The notes under the pieces were generated by a model, which worked only from the letters and a program-made list of their open reading frames with translations, ran no database searches and was not told where the DNA came from. The position numbers were made by a program, and so were the translations under genes. This document shows, piece after piece, positions 10,926 to 22,467 of a stretch of 64,000 bases of DNA. The stretch is from assembly GCA_964059195.1 (NCBI GenBank), contig CAXKWD010000006.1, forward strand, positions 131,608,539-131,672,538, written 5' to 3'. The stretch is from Ectobius pallidus. Lineage: Eukaryota > Arthropoda > Insecta > Blattodea > Ectobiidae. The stretch's first letter is position 1. Each line of letters starts with the position of its first letter.

Positions 10926-13679
10926 CCTCTTCTTGCATAAGATTTAAATCTAGCAAACAAGACTAGCGCAGACAAGATACAATTAACAAACTCGTGACGT
11001 TAATCAAAATCACCAATGACGCGTTAGAAGCGGGTGTTCCTAGCAATTAAAGGCACGAGAGAGGAGTGAACAGAAAATTAACATATAAAGCACCGCCAGC
11101 ACCGCGACTAACCGGAGTTAACTCTTCTGGCTTATCGACTCCTTAACGTTAACCTCTTCCGGAAACCGTTCCACCTCTTCTCCGTCAGTTGGAGGCAGTC
11201 TACTTCCGCTACCGGAACTCCTGGTGGTTTGCAGACCTATCTCTGATCTCACACGGTGATTTGGTCTCTTTTAATTGCTGCTACTGCACGGCTAAATGCT
11301 TCACAATGAACATCTGTATTCGGATATTGTACTACATGAATAAGGAAAGCAAAAGTCGAGTAGTCGTTACAACAATATTTTTTCCACGTTTCAGTGGTTA
11401 GTGTTTGGAGATAGTTACAGAATTTTTCATGTTATGACGCTTCTTTTCCCAGAACTGCAACTTACACTATGTTACCCACTTCTCTTAGACATGTCAATCA
11501 GCAAACTTCCTCAGACTCAGAAAACGTTTGCCCTATTCCCGCCACAATACGAAGAAGCTGGTGTCTTGTAAACCCGACACCAATTCAGAATGATTTCCAG
11601 CTGTGTGGTGATTAGTAGTATTATCCACAGTAAATACTTCAATTCAAAAATCGAAAAGAAAGCCAATAGCCGCTCAATTAGGAGACCGCAAAGAGGCTAT
11701 CAAAAAACCTATACATAATCGGTATAGATTTTCGGAATAGGGAACAATGTATTGAATTCTTTTGTAAGAAAACGATGATAAGGAATGAAGTAGTCTTAAT
11801 TTGGAATACACTATACTATTTATAATACTTCCTTGGTCTGCTCTGAGGTACAAAGCCTCGTAATGGCAACTGAAGAGCCACTTGACATTGCCTTCTACCA
11901 ATGAAATCAAAAGATGGAGGTAGATTTCACAGCGGTGGTAAGATGTCGTAGATGGTGGTAAATTTCTACCTAGAATGGGATGTAGTCCAATGGAATTTAG
12001 TTAGGGACCACATTAATAGCATGGTTAGCTTGCTTACTTGCTTATATGTCAGGAATCGTAGATAACCATCGTGGGCTGTTTTTACAGAATAAAAAATTAC
12101 AACATGTGAATTGCAATACAGTTGTTTGTGCCGTATCTTGTATGTAGGCTACATCTCGTTAAAGACTGTCAAAGCTAAATGAACAGGTACCTGGTAAAAT
12201 GTCCAGCCCTTTCAGCTTGTCTTATGCCATCTTATGCCTTATGTAGCTTAAGTGATTCGTCACACTATGGGCTTCGAACGAATGATGGAAATCAAAACAA
12301 ATGTGGTTACAAAAGGTCAAAACATAATACCGTTTACAGCAACGATGTTGCTTCCTTCTTTATTTAGGCGATGGATTCAAGACGAAGCCAGGAAATGTTA
12401 GAAACTTCTTGGTTCAAAAGAGATCGGTAAAGATCCAAGATTGTCCGCTGTAAGAACTCTGCGTTAAAAGAATAATCTTCTCTTGTTGAAATATTTTTAG
12501 ATCATTGAATGAATCACTCTCTATTTTGTCTGTGTGTTTACCTGGTAATTTTGGAGAAGTGTATAAATGCGCTATTATTTTCGACGGACCTAAATAGTTT
12601 TTACATTTTAAGAACATTGATTTTGTGGTATGGAAAAAACTTTAAGTTATCAGGAAATGGATATTATTAAAACATTATCGAGTTTATTTTGACAATGGAT
12701 CGTGAATATTTCTTCCGCCACAAAAAAAAAGAGAAAAAGAGCACTTAAAAAGATCTCTGTATTCATAAGTTACTGCCTCTTTCAGTGCCAATATCTAAAA
12801 CCCATGAAAAATTTGTTTAGATGGCTCATGGGTTACACTTTTTTTTACAAATATGTTGACATATTTCCAACGAGCAGGCTCATTGTAAGAATCATTTTAT
12901 GATTTCGTTATCTTACGATTGTCATCGTTCATCTTCAGTCTGATTTAAATGTATTGTGTCCTTGTATTATGAATTATGCACAGAGCTGCACATGAGCAAC
13001 GGAACCGTGAAATTGGATTGATTGAAATGAATAGATGGATAACAAATGTTAAGCGCATGTGAACTTCTGCATACGTAAGTACATGCAAACGTTAATGAAT
13101 CTGTTCCTATAATACTCCCACCCTTTTGTCTGTGGTGATATGTAAAATAATGGAAATTTGTAGTGTTGTCAGGCACGCGTTTGAAAAGGGCAGCTGCAGG
13201 TCACCTGGCAGATTTATCAGTCAATCACGACCCCTTCTTATTTACCTAATTCAACCGTATATCTGTAAATAAATAGCTTTCGGAACCCTTGTTGCAACTG
13301 TACGGCCTTTGTTTCGTTCCTGCTTTAAAACACATTGTAGGGTTATGGACTCGTAGAAAGAAGGTGCAGTGAGTTTGTATAACAGTAATATGAGATAACT
13401 ACTGTAGTCATAAATTTATAACTTGTAGAAATTATAATAAGAAATAAATAATGCTAAAGTGGCAGTGGGAAAACTAAATAGAATCAAAATATTTTACTAT
13501 ATAATTTTAATGGAAATAACTTCTGAGTCAGTTTCATAGAACTGTTACACTAAATTAGAATATTAGCAAAAATGCAATAATATTAGTTAATATGATTAAG
13601 CTTCTCTTACATAATAATATTAGCCAGTAGGCTATTAGGCCTAGTAGTGACTAGGAAAATATTTAGGCCTAAGAGAGAT
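10926..13679. other. AT-rich DNA, nothing recognised
   Basis: Complexity is higher at 11030-11260 and 11940-12000, but no exon, RNA or repeat end could be supported. Confidence 0.45.
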
Positions 13680-13796
13680 GAAAATGGGGACTGGAGAAAA
13701 CTGTATAACGACGAGCTTCATGACCTGTACTCTTCACCAGATATAGTAAGGGTAACTAAATCACGGAGGATGAAATGGGCTGGACATGTTCCATAA
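13680..13796 (+). pseudogene. Non-LTR retrotransposon fragment, C-terminal region of the polyprotein
   Basis: Thirty-eight codons, from GAA at 13680 to a TAA at 13794, read ENGDWRKLYNDELHDLYSSP, then DIVRVTKSRRMKWAGHV. The pattern WR..YN.EL..LY..PDIV...K..R..WAGHV is a hallmark of the region after the reverse transcriptase domain in many insect LINE polyproteins (established family knowledge). It is a short decayed piece; the rest of the element is not visible around it. Confidence 0.85.
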
Positions 13797-13799
13797 AAT

Positions 13800-16700
13800 A
13801 GATAATATTCTTTTAGCTTGCTGAGGAATTGCCTATTGCCATTGAACAACTAAGTATTAGTAGTTATGAGTTCGTGGCCTTAAATTATTAGTAAATATTA
13901 CTAAATACTATTAAACTATTTTATAGACTGCAAGAGTATTGCATTTTATTCATAATATTGGATGACTGTCTATATGTGCATTTAAACTAATAAGTTATTC
14001 CGAATTCTATTAATATATATTTCCTGATCGTAAAATTAAAAAAAAAACAGTAAAGAATTTTAACTCTTTATTTTACGAGATTCAGTTTCTCACGCAAATT
14101 ATAGATTCCTGCTGGACTTGAGAGAAAACATTTAACACAATGATTAGACTCATAGTTTATTTCTTGTACCCTATTCTGTAATTTTGACATGCAATTTAAA
14201 TTCTCTTGTAATTCTTGTAATTTGTCATATTATTTGTATGTTATTATTAATCTTTTAAATCTTTTCTTTTTCTAACAGTAGTCTAACTTTCGAAAGGTCC
14301 CGAACTGAAATCTTATTCAGAGGGACTTTATTTTAATTTTATTGTAGTTTTTTGTAAAATTTATTTTATGATATTTGTGTTTGTAATTTTCTCTGTGTAT
14401 GATTTATTCTTCCAAAGTTTCACTGTTAATGTTGAAAACTATATCATTAATAAACGGTGCAAAAATATGTTGCACAAACTTTCTCGCATATACGTGTTAA
14501 AGACTAGTACAGAAAAAGTAAATTATAGAGACAATTAAATTTTATTTATTACATTTTCATAAAACTAACAAGTATCTAGAGCGGAGATCATCAGGGTCTT
14601 TAAAGTACTAGGCCGATAAAACTGCATTTTGAATGCAGTTTGAATTCAGTTTTAAGCAATTTTAGCGGCCTTGGTTGCTAAAATGCAATTTTTCGGCGTG
14701 TTACCAGTCCGACAAGCAGCTGTTTTAGAGAGCGTGTACTAAAAATACGATTTATTTACAAATGTATTTAATAACATACTGATGTATCAATTGATTAAAA
14801 GAGATAACAACAGTTTTGTTTGAATATTTAATAATAGGCTATTCATTAAACTTTAATTTCCCAGTTTAAGTAGGCCTAAATGTGGCTGATGACCCATCAA
14901 TTTTTAAAAGTTCCTATTAACAATAATAATAGCAATAGTAATAATAAAATATTATGTAGCCTATTACTGAATGCTATCGAAACGATATTGAGAATGTCTT
15001 GTATTGTCTGTTGGTGGACAATAATTGCGTATTCTGGAGAACAATACAGTAAGCTCTAGTAAAACGTACTTCCATGTCCACAGATTCAAACCAGAGCCAG
15101 AAAGAGGTGTGGGGGGGATGTGATATCCAAGTGAAGGGTGGGGGAGTAAAGTGCAGCATTCAGAATTAAAAGGGGTTGGGTTATACTGTTATACAACAGA
15201 TCTAGAGCAACTTGTGGTTCTGCTTATCGGGGTTTTGTGGTGGTGGGAAGGCTAAAGGTGGTTACGACACACGACCTCCCACCCTATCTCACCCCCACCA
15301 CTATTGTTAAGGCTAACAATTAGATTGCGCCTACTGTGACATAAAGGAACAATGTCGACGTTCCGATCATTTTCAATACAGACACATACGTATGAACGAT
15401 GTCTAAACGTTACTTGAGCTTGCGTTTTCAATTGTAACAGTGCTACCATTAACTTCGTCTCTCTCCCCTTTCATCCCACATTTAATGTTATGTATCGCAC
15501 CCCTTCAGTTACACAGACTTGTATATTTGCTACATTGTTACAATAAATAAATCTTAATATGGGAACATACGCTTTGCACGTCATAATGCAGGGTTGGCCA
15601 AGATTTCTGCTCATTTTATGTCACTATAAGCTATCTGTAACTCTGCCTTCATCTCAAAGTATAATCTGACTTCCCTTTCCGTAACGACAAAAAAATTATG
15701 TGAAATACTGCATGACTTTCTTAGTATTTTTCATCTCAATTGATCCTTAAAAGTTTATATATTCAACGTTACAAATTTGTATTATACAAAGTAAACTATT
15801 ATGTTGCATTATATTCCCATTTAATGCAGTTTTCCCCAAAAGTTTTCCCTCGTGATATTAATGCCAAAAACAATAAATAGAATATCTACCTTCAGTAGGT
15901 TATTTAGACTATGGCTTCGGCGGAGAAAGTAAAATCTTCTTCTTAATTATTTTGAGAAGGAATTACTAATTGTAATTCTTGCTTTCACAATTTCAGGAAT
16001 AATTTCATGTTTACTTTTGTGATGAGCATATATAACATTCATGAGAAAAATAACCTGCACCCCTGCTTAATTTTGCAGATTCTTTGCTCTGAGTTACATC
16101 TAGGAACTATCCAGCTATCCATAATCGTCTTCCACATAGCTTGAATCTCAACTTAAAGGGTTAGAGATTAGCCCATTCACGAAAAAACTTACTAAAATAA
16201 TTTAGTAATAGATATTGCATTTTTTATGACTTTAACGGAAATAATTGGTCGGCAAACCAATGAGAATCTTCTAATAAAGAACCGAAAAAACTAATACGGC
16301 CATATCCGTTGCATTTTTAAATCTACTGAGTCATATTTTGATACCTCTCGGTCTATAAAACTACAATATTCCTTCATTATTTATTTATTCGATCTCGCTT
16401 TCGTGGAAATTCAAGAAATCTTTGGATCACATCCATGTAAACAAGGATACGAGTGGTCTCCTGGTATGTGATCAGCAATAGGTAAGATCTCCTCGTAGGA
16501 TATCACGAACATTGAAGACTTCAGATGGCAAACGTTCGATGTACTCAGGTGATAACTAAATTCCAATCTTGCACTCATATTTCAAAAGAGAATATGAAAA
16601 TCTTTCAAGTTGTTTGGTTTTATACACAAACTCGCGTCCTCCCACGCCTCTACCGACCTCTTCTATTAAAGTAGGCCTAGGTTTATATTCTATTTACTTT

Positions 16701-16803
16701 TGTTATATTTTATGGCAATATTGTTATGAAAATTTAACCCTATGGTCTATAGCTTGTAGCAGAGTGTACTGTTAAACTAACATCTTCTATTTCTTTTATA
16801 AAC
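13800..16803. other. AT-rich DNA, nothing firmly recognised
   Basis: The stretch 14160-14460 has the look of an AT-rich LINE 3' tail but has no diagnostic end. GC-skewed patches at 15090-15150 and 15240-15320 hold no supported feature. Confidence 0.4.
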
Positions 16804-16816
16804 ATATCTTTGTCAG
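16804..16816. repeat. Left copy of a 13-bp direct repeat (probable TSD)
   Basis: ATATCTTTGTCAG lies immediately left of the tRNA-like array and is repeated exactly at 18780-18792, immediately right of it. Removing the array and one copy would restore a continuous AT-rich host sequence. Confidence 0.8.
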
Positions 16817-16839
16817 AGAATATTATAGGAGAAAAATTC

Positions 16840-16912
16840 CTCCGGCACTGGGACTTGAACCCAAGACCTTTGGCTATTCGCGCCAATGCTGTACCAACTG
16901 AGCTAAGCCGGA
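16840..16912 (-). ncRNA. tRNA-like sequence 1 (GAA anticodon position), SINE head
   Basis: A 73-nt cloverleaf can be drawn. The acceptor stem pairs TCCGGC with GCCGGA. The D arm is GCTC-AGTTGGTA-CAGC with one C-C mismatch. The anticodon stem TTGGC/GCCAA is perfect around the loop GCGAATA. The T arm is TTGGG-TTCAAGT-CCCAG. Position 33 is C instead of the invariant T, position 7-66 is T-T, and the unit is repeated inside a mobile array, so it is a tRNA-derived element rather than a working tRNA-Phe gene. Confidence 0.8.
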
Positions 16913-17153
16913 GCTCAATTCACAGCGCCAGATGGAACTTCTCTCCTATGACTGATTGCCCTAATGGTCTACCTCACAGACAGACAAGTTATGTCATATG
17001 CAGTACTGTGAGGCACACTAAGTAGTGATTTTTGTGACCGGGCTCCCACTGTTATTGTACAGTTAACATTCAAGATAGATATATAAGCATTCATGAGCCA
17101 CAGATTATTGTCTCTGTTGGACACTACATGAGAATATTATAGGAGAAAAATTC

Positions 17154-17226
17154 CTCCGGCACTGGGACTTGAACCCAAGACCTTTGGCTATTCGCGCCAA
17201 TGCTGTACCAACTGAGCTAAGCCGGA
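17154..17226 (-). ncRNA. tRNA-like sequence 2
   Basis: Identical to the copy at 16840-16912, 314 bp to the right. Confidence 0.8.
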
Positions 17227-17467
17227 GCTCAATTCACAGCGCCAGATGGAACTTCTCTCCTATGACTGATTGCCCTAATGGTCTACCTCACAGACAGACA
17301 AGTTATGTCATATGCAGTACTGTGAGGCACACTAAGTAGTGATTTTTGTGACCGGGCTCCCACTGTTATTGTACAGTTAACATTCAAGATAGATATATAA
17401 GCATTCATGAGCCACAGATTATTGTCTCTGTTGGACACTACATGAGAATATTATAGGAGAAAAATTC

Positions 17468-17540
17468 CTCCGGCACTGGGACTTGAACCCAAGACCTTTG
17501 GCTATTCGCGCCAATGCTGTACCAACTGAGCTAAGCCGGA
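17468..17540 (-). ncRNA. tRNA-like sequence 3
   Basis: Identical copy, again 314 bp on, in the same orientation. Confidence 0.8.
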
Positions 17541-17781
17541 GCTCAATTCACAGCGCCAGATGGAACTTCTCTCCTATGACTGATTGCCCTAATGGTCTAC
17601 CTCACAGACAGACAAGTTATGTCATATGCAGTACTGTGAGGCACACTAAGTAGTGATTTTTGTGACCGGGCTCCCACTGTTATTGTACAGTTAACATTCA
17701 AGATAGATATATAAGCATTCATGAGCCACAGATTATTGTCTCTGTTGGACACTACATGAGAATATTATAGGAGAAAAATTC

Positions 17782-17854
17782 CTCCGGCACTGGGACTTGA
17801 ACCCAAGACCTTTGGCTATTCGCGCCAATGCTGTACCAACTGAGCTAAGCCGGA
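17782..17854 (-). ncRNA. tRNA-like sequence 4
   Basis: Last minus-strand copy before the centre of the palindrome. Its unit is cut at 17908 after GCCCTAATG. Confidence 0.8.
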
Positions 17855-18001
17855 GCTCAATTCACAGCGCCAGATGGAACTTCTCTCCTATGACTGATTG
17901 CCCTAATGACATGCATATGACATAACTTGTCTGTCTGTGAGGTAGACCATTAGGGCAATCAGTCATAGGAGAGAAGTTCCATCTGGCGCTGTGAATTGAG
18001 C

Positions 18002-18074
18002 TCCGGCTTAGCTCAGTTGGTACAGCATTGGCGCGAATAGCCAAAGGTCTTGGGTTCAAGTCCCAGTGCCGGAG
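18002..18074 (+). ncRNA. tRNA-like sequence 5
   Basis: First plus-strand copy. A run of five T follows the tRNA-like part within 10 bases (GGAGGAATTTTTCTCC), which could stop pol III. Confidence 0.8.
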
Positions 18075-18315
18075 GAATTTTTCTCCTATAATATTCTCAT
18101 GTAGTGTCCAACAGAGACAATAATCTGTGGCTCATGAATGCTTATATATCTATCTTGAATGTTAACTGTACAATAACAGTGGGAGCCCGGTCACAAAAAT
18201 CACTACTTAGTGTGCCTCACAGTACTGCATATGACATAACTTGTCTGTCTGTGAGGTAGACCATTAGGGCAATCAGTCATAGGAGAGAAGTTCCATCTGG
18301 CGCTGTGAATTGAGC

Positions 18316-18388
18316 TCCGGCTTAGCTCAGTTGGTACAGCATTGGCGCGAATAGCCAAAGGTCTTGGGTTCAAGTCCCAGTGCCGGAG
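18316..18388 (+). ncRNA. tRNA-like sequence 6
   Basis: Identical to 18002-18074 at a 314-bp offset. Confidence 0.8.
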
Positions 18389-18629
18389 GAATTTTTCTCC
18401 TATAATATTCTCATGTAGTGTCCAACAGAGACAATAATCTGTGGCTCATGAATGCTTATATATCTATCTTGAATGTTAACTGTACAATAACAGTGGGAGC
18501 CCGGTCACAAAAATCACTACTTAGTGTGCCTCACAGTACTGCATATGACATAACTTGTCTGTCTGTGAGGTAGACCATTAGGGCAATCAGTCATAGGAGA
18601 GAAGTTCCATCTGGCGCTGTGAATTGAGC

Positions 18630-18702
18630 TCCGGCTTAGCTCAGTTGGTACAGCATTGGCGCGAATAGCCAAAGGTCTTGGGTTCAAGTCCCAGTGCCGG
18701 AG
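18630..18702 (+). ncRNA. tRNA-like sequence 7
   Basis: Third plus-strand copy. Its unit is truncated at 18780 after GCTTATATATCTA, where the right direct repeat begins. Confidence 0.8.
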
Positions 18703-18779
18703 GAATTTTTCTCCTATAATATTCTCATGTAGTGTCCAACAGAGACAATAATCTGTGGCTCATGAATGCTTATATATCT

Positions 18780-18792
18780 ATATCTTTGTCAG
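18780..18792. repeat. Right copy of the 13-bp direct repeat (probable TSD)
   Basis: Exact match to 16804-16816; its first A may be shared with the element end. Confidence 0.8.
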
Positions 18793-19205
18793 CAGATACA
18801 TCGTTGTATTTTTACTTGTCGCTTTTTGGAAACCAATAGGCTAGACATATTTTTTTAGGTTCCACGTTACAGGTCTTATAAATTACATATTTTTTCATCC
18901 CAAAAGCAAACACTATTCCTATAATAATTATCTATATAATGTACTCCATGTATACAATAAATTGCACAAAATGGGCAATATAGATATAACTTTATTTATT
19001 ATGAATAACAAACGGTTTAAAAATACTTGTAATCAAAACAATAACTTAAAAGAGTTTAAAAAGTCATACATATTGATAATTTAAAAAAATACTCGTATGT
19101 AAAATAATTCTACGCAATGATTGCGTAAATTCTGAAAATGGTAACTGAAATTCACTCATTTCTTTTAAATTTAAATATTTCCCTTTTGCATGTTCCTCCA
19201 TAACT
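18793..19205. other. AT-rich DNA, nothing recognised
   Basis: No frame or repeat boundary seen. Confidence 0.5.
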
Positions 19206-19213
19206 ATCATAAC

Positions 19214-20379
19214 TAGGGACCGGATTTTTAGGTTTTTAAAATCACTGTTTTAGGTTTTCCATCAGGTGAAATAGTTTTTTTTTAGGTTTTTTGTCCAAAA
19301 TATCGTTTTCGGGTAGAAAATTGGTTTAATGAATTTGAATGTGCTACATAGGATTCAATACATAATACTTGTAAAGTTTAACTTAACAAAATTGACTTAA
19401 ATTTGTGTAAACTTCCGTTAGGACAATATTATACAACTGAAGAAAGAAAGCATAAACAATCAAAAGAAGTAGTGAAAATAAGTTTGCCACACATTTTCTG
19501 GTTACAGTATATCACTAAATATCTTTCAAGATTCTTAACTGTGAAGTTCTTCCTGTTATCTCTTCGTTAATAGTTAATACTGTATCCGGACACTACCCTT
19601 TTCAGGATTCGAATCCGATGTTTCTAATTTAGTGAGTAAAATACTTTATGGTTGGATGCGAATAATGTGAAACTGATTATTTTCCTTTCTTCGGTTGTTA
19701 CTCATCCTAACCGTACAACAGATCAACTAGGGACGAAACTTCCCTGTTTTCTAGAAAGGTAAATGATACTTACGTATTTATGGCAGGCTTGCCAAAATAT
19801 TACTTTGCCATCTGTAGTGAAATTCAGGAAGTCGCCAATCCACTGCCGGATTAAATTCGATTTCATTTGTTTCATCATAATTAACACGTCTTCTTAGAAC
19901 TCACAGTGTGACCACTAAGTATGAATAACAGGGCAGTAATAAAAGCAAACAATCGCTTTAAAACTCAGAAATCTTTATCCTTGTTCATACACGGCAACAA
20001 TGGTTGTTCGTACGAATATTTTAAAAGGAATACACCGGTACTCTTACACTTCCTCTCTGGATGCCATCCTAGATGGCAATGGGTTGAACGAAACGCTGGT
20101 GGTATTCATTTCAACCCGACAAAAATTGTCTCTCCGCAAAATATCAATTTTTCAACTGGTGACAAACAAAAAAAGACAAAAAAGTAACCTAAATTATATA
20201 TTTTAGGCTTTATATCCCGTTTAGGTATATTTAGGTTTTTATACCCCATTTAGGTATTTTTAGGTGCCACAGAATTAATGTGAGTGAATCCTATGGACGT
20301 GATTCGAAAAAGTGTATGAGCGCTTTTTGTTTTGGAAGTAAGGAAAAAAATAGGTAAAAACCTAAGAATCCGGTCCCTA
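19214..20379. mobile_element. hAT-type DNA transposon, non-autonomous, 1.17 kb
   Basis: The termini are TAGGGACCGGATTTTTAGGT on the left and, as the complement of the right end, TAGGGACCGGATTCTTAGGT. They are flanked by a perfect 8-bp TSD, ATCATAAC (19206-19213 and 20380-20387), the size expected for hAT. TTTAGGT motifs cluster near both ends: three at the left within about 80 bp and four or more at the right (20200-20270). An 88-codon frame at 19921-20187 shows no transposase motif, so the element probably depends on a transposase made elsewhere. Confidence 0.92.
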
Positions 20380-20387
20380 ATCATAAC

Positions 20388-21815
20388 TATTATACTGTAT
20401 TTTTTGTACATTAAGATATACTCCTCTCGTTATATACGTGTTATATTGTTTGCTTGCTATTTTAGTATTAGTATTAATATATAGTACTTCTATTGTAAGA
20501 ATAGTGTAATATGAGAGAACATTGTAATTGGGTCGTGTTCCCAACACAGACAAATAAACAAATATTTAAATAGGTAGATAAACATAAAAATAACCAAACT
20601 AATAACATCGTAAAAATAATACAGATGATACCATAGACATATAAAATGGCAGCTAAATATACTTGATACACCGGTAAAACATTACTGTACAACATGCAGG
20701 TTATTACTTCACACCCCTGGAAAAGTTATGCGAAATAATAAAAAATGAAACTTGTTTCATTACTATTTGGTCACAGCTATGAGACACCCCCCCCCAAAAA
20801 AAACTGTGTATACGGTATCTCAGTGCATCAATAGTCCCCAGTTATATAGATGTTAGCTATACTGTCATCTGAAGCGTTGGAGAATACATTCAAAATAAGG
20901 GCGTGCTTTTCACGCTATTATAACTGTGGGTTAGATCCCCTTTCTGAGCAACATAAATAATTGTTCTTGCGATTCTGGAAATTTACATGATAATGCAACC
21001 GCGATCCATTATAAAGTCATGAATAATTTGGAACATTTTGAATGAAATGCAACACAATTGATATGCAAGAAAGGATATGGCAGGATGAATGGATAATTCG
21101 GTGATCCACGTGTCTAAAAATAAAGTTTTGGACAGTTTGAATCATGATATAAATTTAAATCCTCGTCTTCTAATGCTCCTGTGTCAAAGGGGATGAGAAG
21201 TGTTATTTCCCTCTTCCGGATCAGCCAATTAATCCACATGCAATTCCCTATAGAAATCGTACAGGTGTGTTTGTTTTGAATAAATGTATTCATGTATTCC
21301 ATAAAACAAATCTCCTTTTCTATGATCCTCACCGAATAGGATGAATATATACACGTCTTTCAGCAACAAAATAAATCTATTGGGCAAAGACATCTGTTGG
21401 ATATTCTGATGACAATGGTAGTAAAGTGCTCTTGTCTGGTTTTCGAATATAGCTGTTACCCTTGACGATTCAAGCATTATAGTGCTTTATAGTGTGTTCG
21501 CTTGGGGTATGTTGGAGCAAATTTTATGAATAATGTTTTCTGTCGAGATCCTTCCTGCTACCGTTGAAACAAATAACTGTTATTTCTTCAGCAAAAAGAG
21601 CTAGGATTACATTCAATTAATGTATTCACGAATTTCAGTCAAATAAATGTCCTTTTCTATGATCCTGCTAGGACACTAAGACTGTAGGTCTACATATCTT
21701 GCAGCAGCAAAATAAATTCATTTTTCAAAGACATTTGTTGGTTATTTTGCTGAAAACAGATCTAGACAGAGGGTGTTTCCCCCCCCCCCCCGGGTTCAAA
21801 ATGATTACTCTTAAC
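20388..21815. other. AT-rich DNA with a possible LINE tail and homopolymers
   Basis: Bases 20490-20575 (ATGAGAGAACATTGTAATTG, then TTCCCAACAC and AAATAAACAAAT) resemble the 3' tail at 54.8-54.9 kb. There is a C9A8 run near 20789 and a C11-12 run near 21780. Nothing else is supported. Confidence 0.4.
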
Positions 21816-22370
21816 CTGAGTTGGATTTGCTGCACCTAAGTGTGCAGTTGGGTTTCAGTCCAGACGAAGACCCTCCAGAAATCATTGTGCAAATGCACCT
21901 CGAAGCTGTATTTTTCTTTTTAGCTTTCGTTCGCGAGTTATGAACGAGTAATTGGCAGAAAACTTTATTTTTAGCGCTATCGAAGTACAACATTTCGGTG
22001 ATACTGTTCAATTATGAAATTAATATTAGGTGGCCTTGCTCTTTTGCCATGGCAACTGGAAAAGAAATAGATCGCGGAAATAGATTTTTTCAACGTACTT
22101 GTCGATCAATTCGATTTTGTTAGCCCGCTCTGCTTGATTTTGTTTATAACGTTACTGCACGCAGAACTCCGAATTTTGTTTACATATTATACAAAGATGG
22201 ATGGAAGGGGATCATGCATGTAGGCCGAAATGGGAAAATATTGACCAATTTTGACGAAAGTCGTTATTCCGGAGTTTTTTGGGACGGAGAACTCGAATCT
22301 GAGGTCTTTTTTTTCCGAGAGGGGCAAATTTAATAGAGAAATGCACCTCGAAGCCAGATTTTTAGCTTTT
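21816..22370 (+). mobile_element. Diverged Helitron-like or related element remnant
   Basis: It shares, in order, the AATGCACCTCGAAGC stretch, TTAGCTTTCGTTCGCGAGTTATGA, AATTGGCAGAAAAC, TTTTAGCGCT.TCGAAG and GGA.AACTCGAATCTGAGGTC with the copies at 59.3-62.45 kb. A second CACCTCGAAGCC block follows at 22344-22356. The central GATTTTGTTAGCCCGCTCTG is shared with 10.6 kb (minus). Ends unclear. Confidence 0.65.
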
Positions 22371-22467
22371 TGATTGTTAATAACTTTAATTGTTCATGAA
22401 TCTGTGGTTCATTTTAATCGTTTCTCATCGAATGTGTATGCCTATAGGCCTACAGCAGCTCGTTTTA

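Larger units (their letters stand above)
16817..18780. mobile_element. Palindromic array of seven tRNA-like SINE units
   Basis: Units start at 16816, 17130, 17444 and 17758 (period exactly 314), carrying the tRNA-like part on the minus strand. The fourth unit stops at 17908, and after a 39-bp spacer the same unit continues in reverse orientation three times to 18780. Bases 17076-17908 and 17948-18780 are, as far as I can read, a perfect 833-bp inverted repeat. Units look identical to each other. Each carries an A box, a B box and a short T run after the tRNA-like part. Identity implies recent amplification, gene conversion or an assembly error. Confidence 0.9.

Noticed and set aside
16810..17025. 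71-codon plus frame with HWDLNPRPLAIRANAVPTEL-type text
   Set aside because: It is the antisense translation of the tRNA-like unit; the same false peptide arises from every copy.
17862..18059. 65-codon minus frame across the palindrome centre
   Set aside because: Same tRNA-like antisense reading; no independent coding evidence.
16840..18702. Seven functional tRNA-Phe (GAA) genes
   Set aside because: C33, a D-stem mismatch, a T-T acceptor pair and embedding in a mobile 314-bp unit argue for a tRNA-derived SINE.
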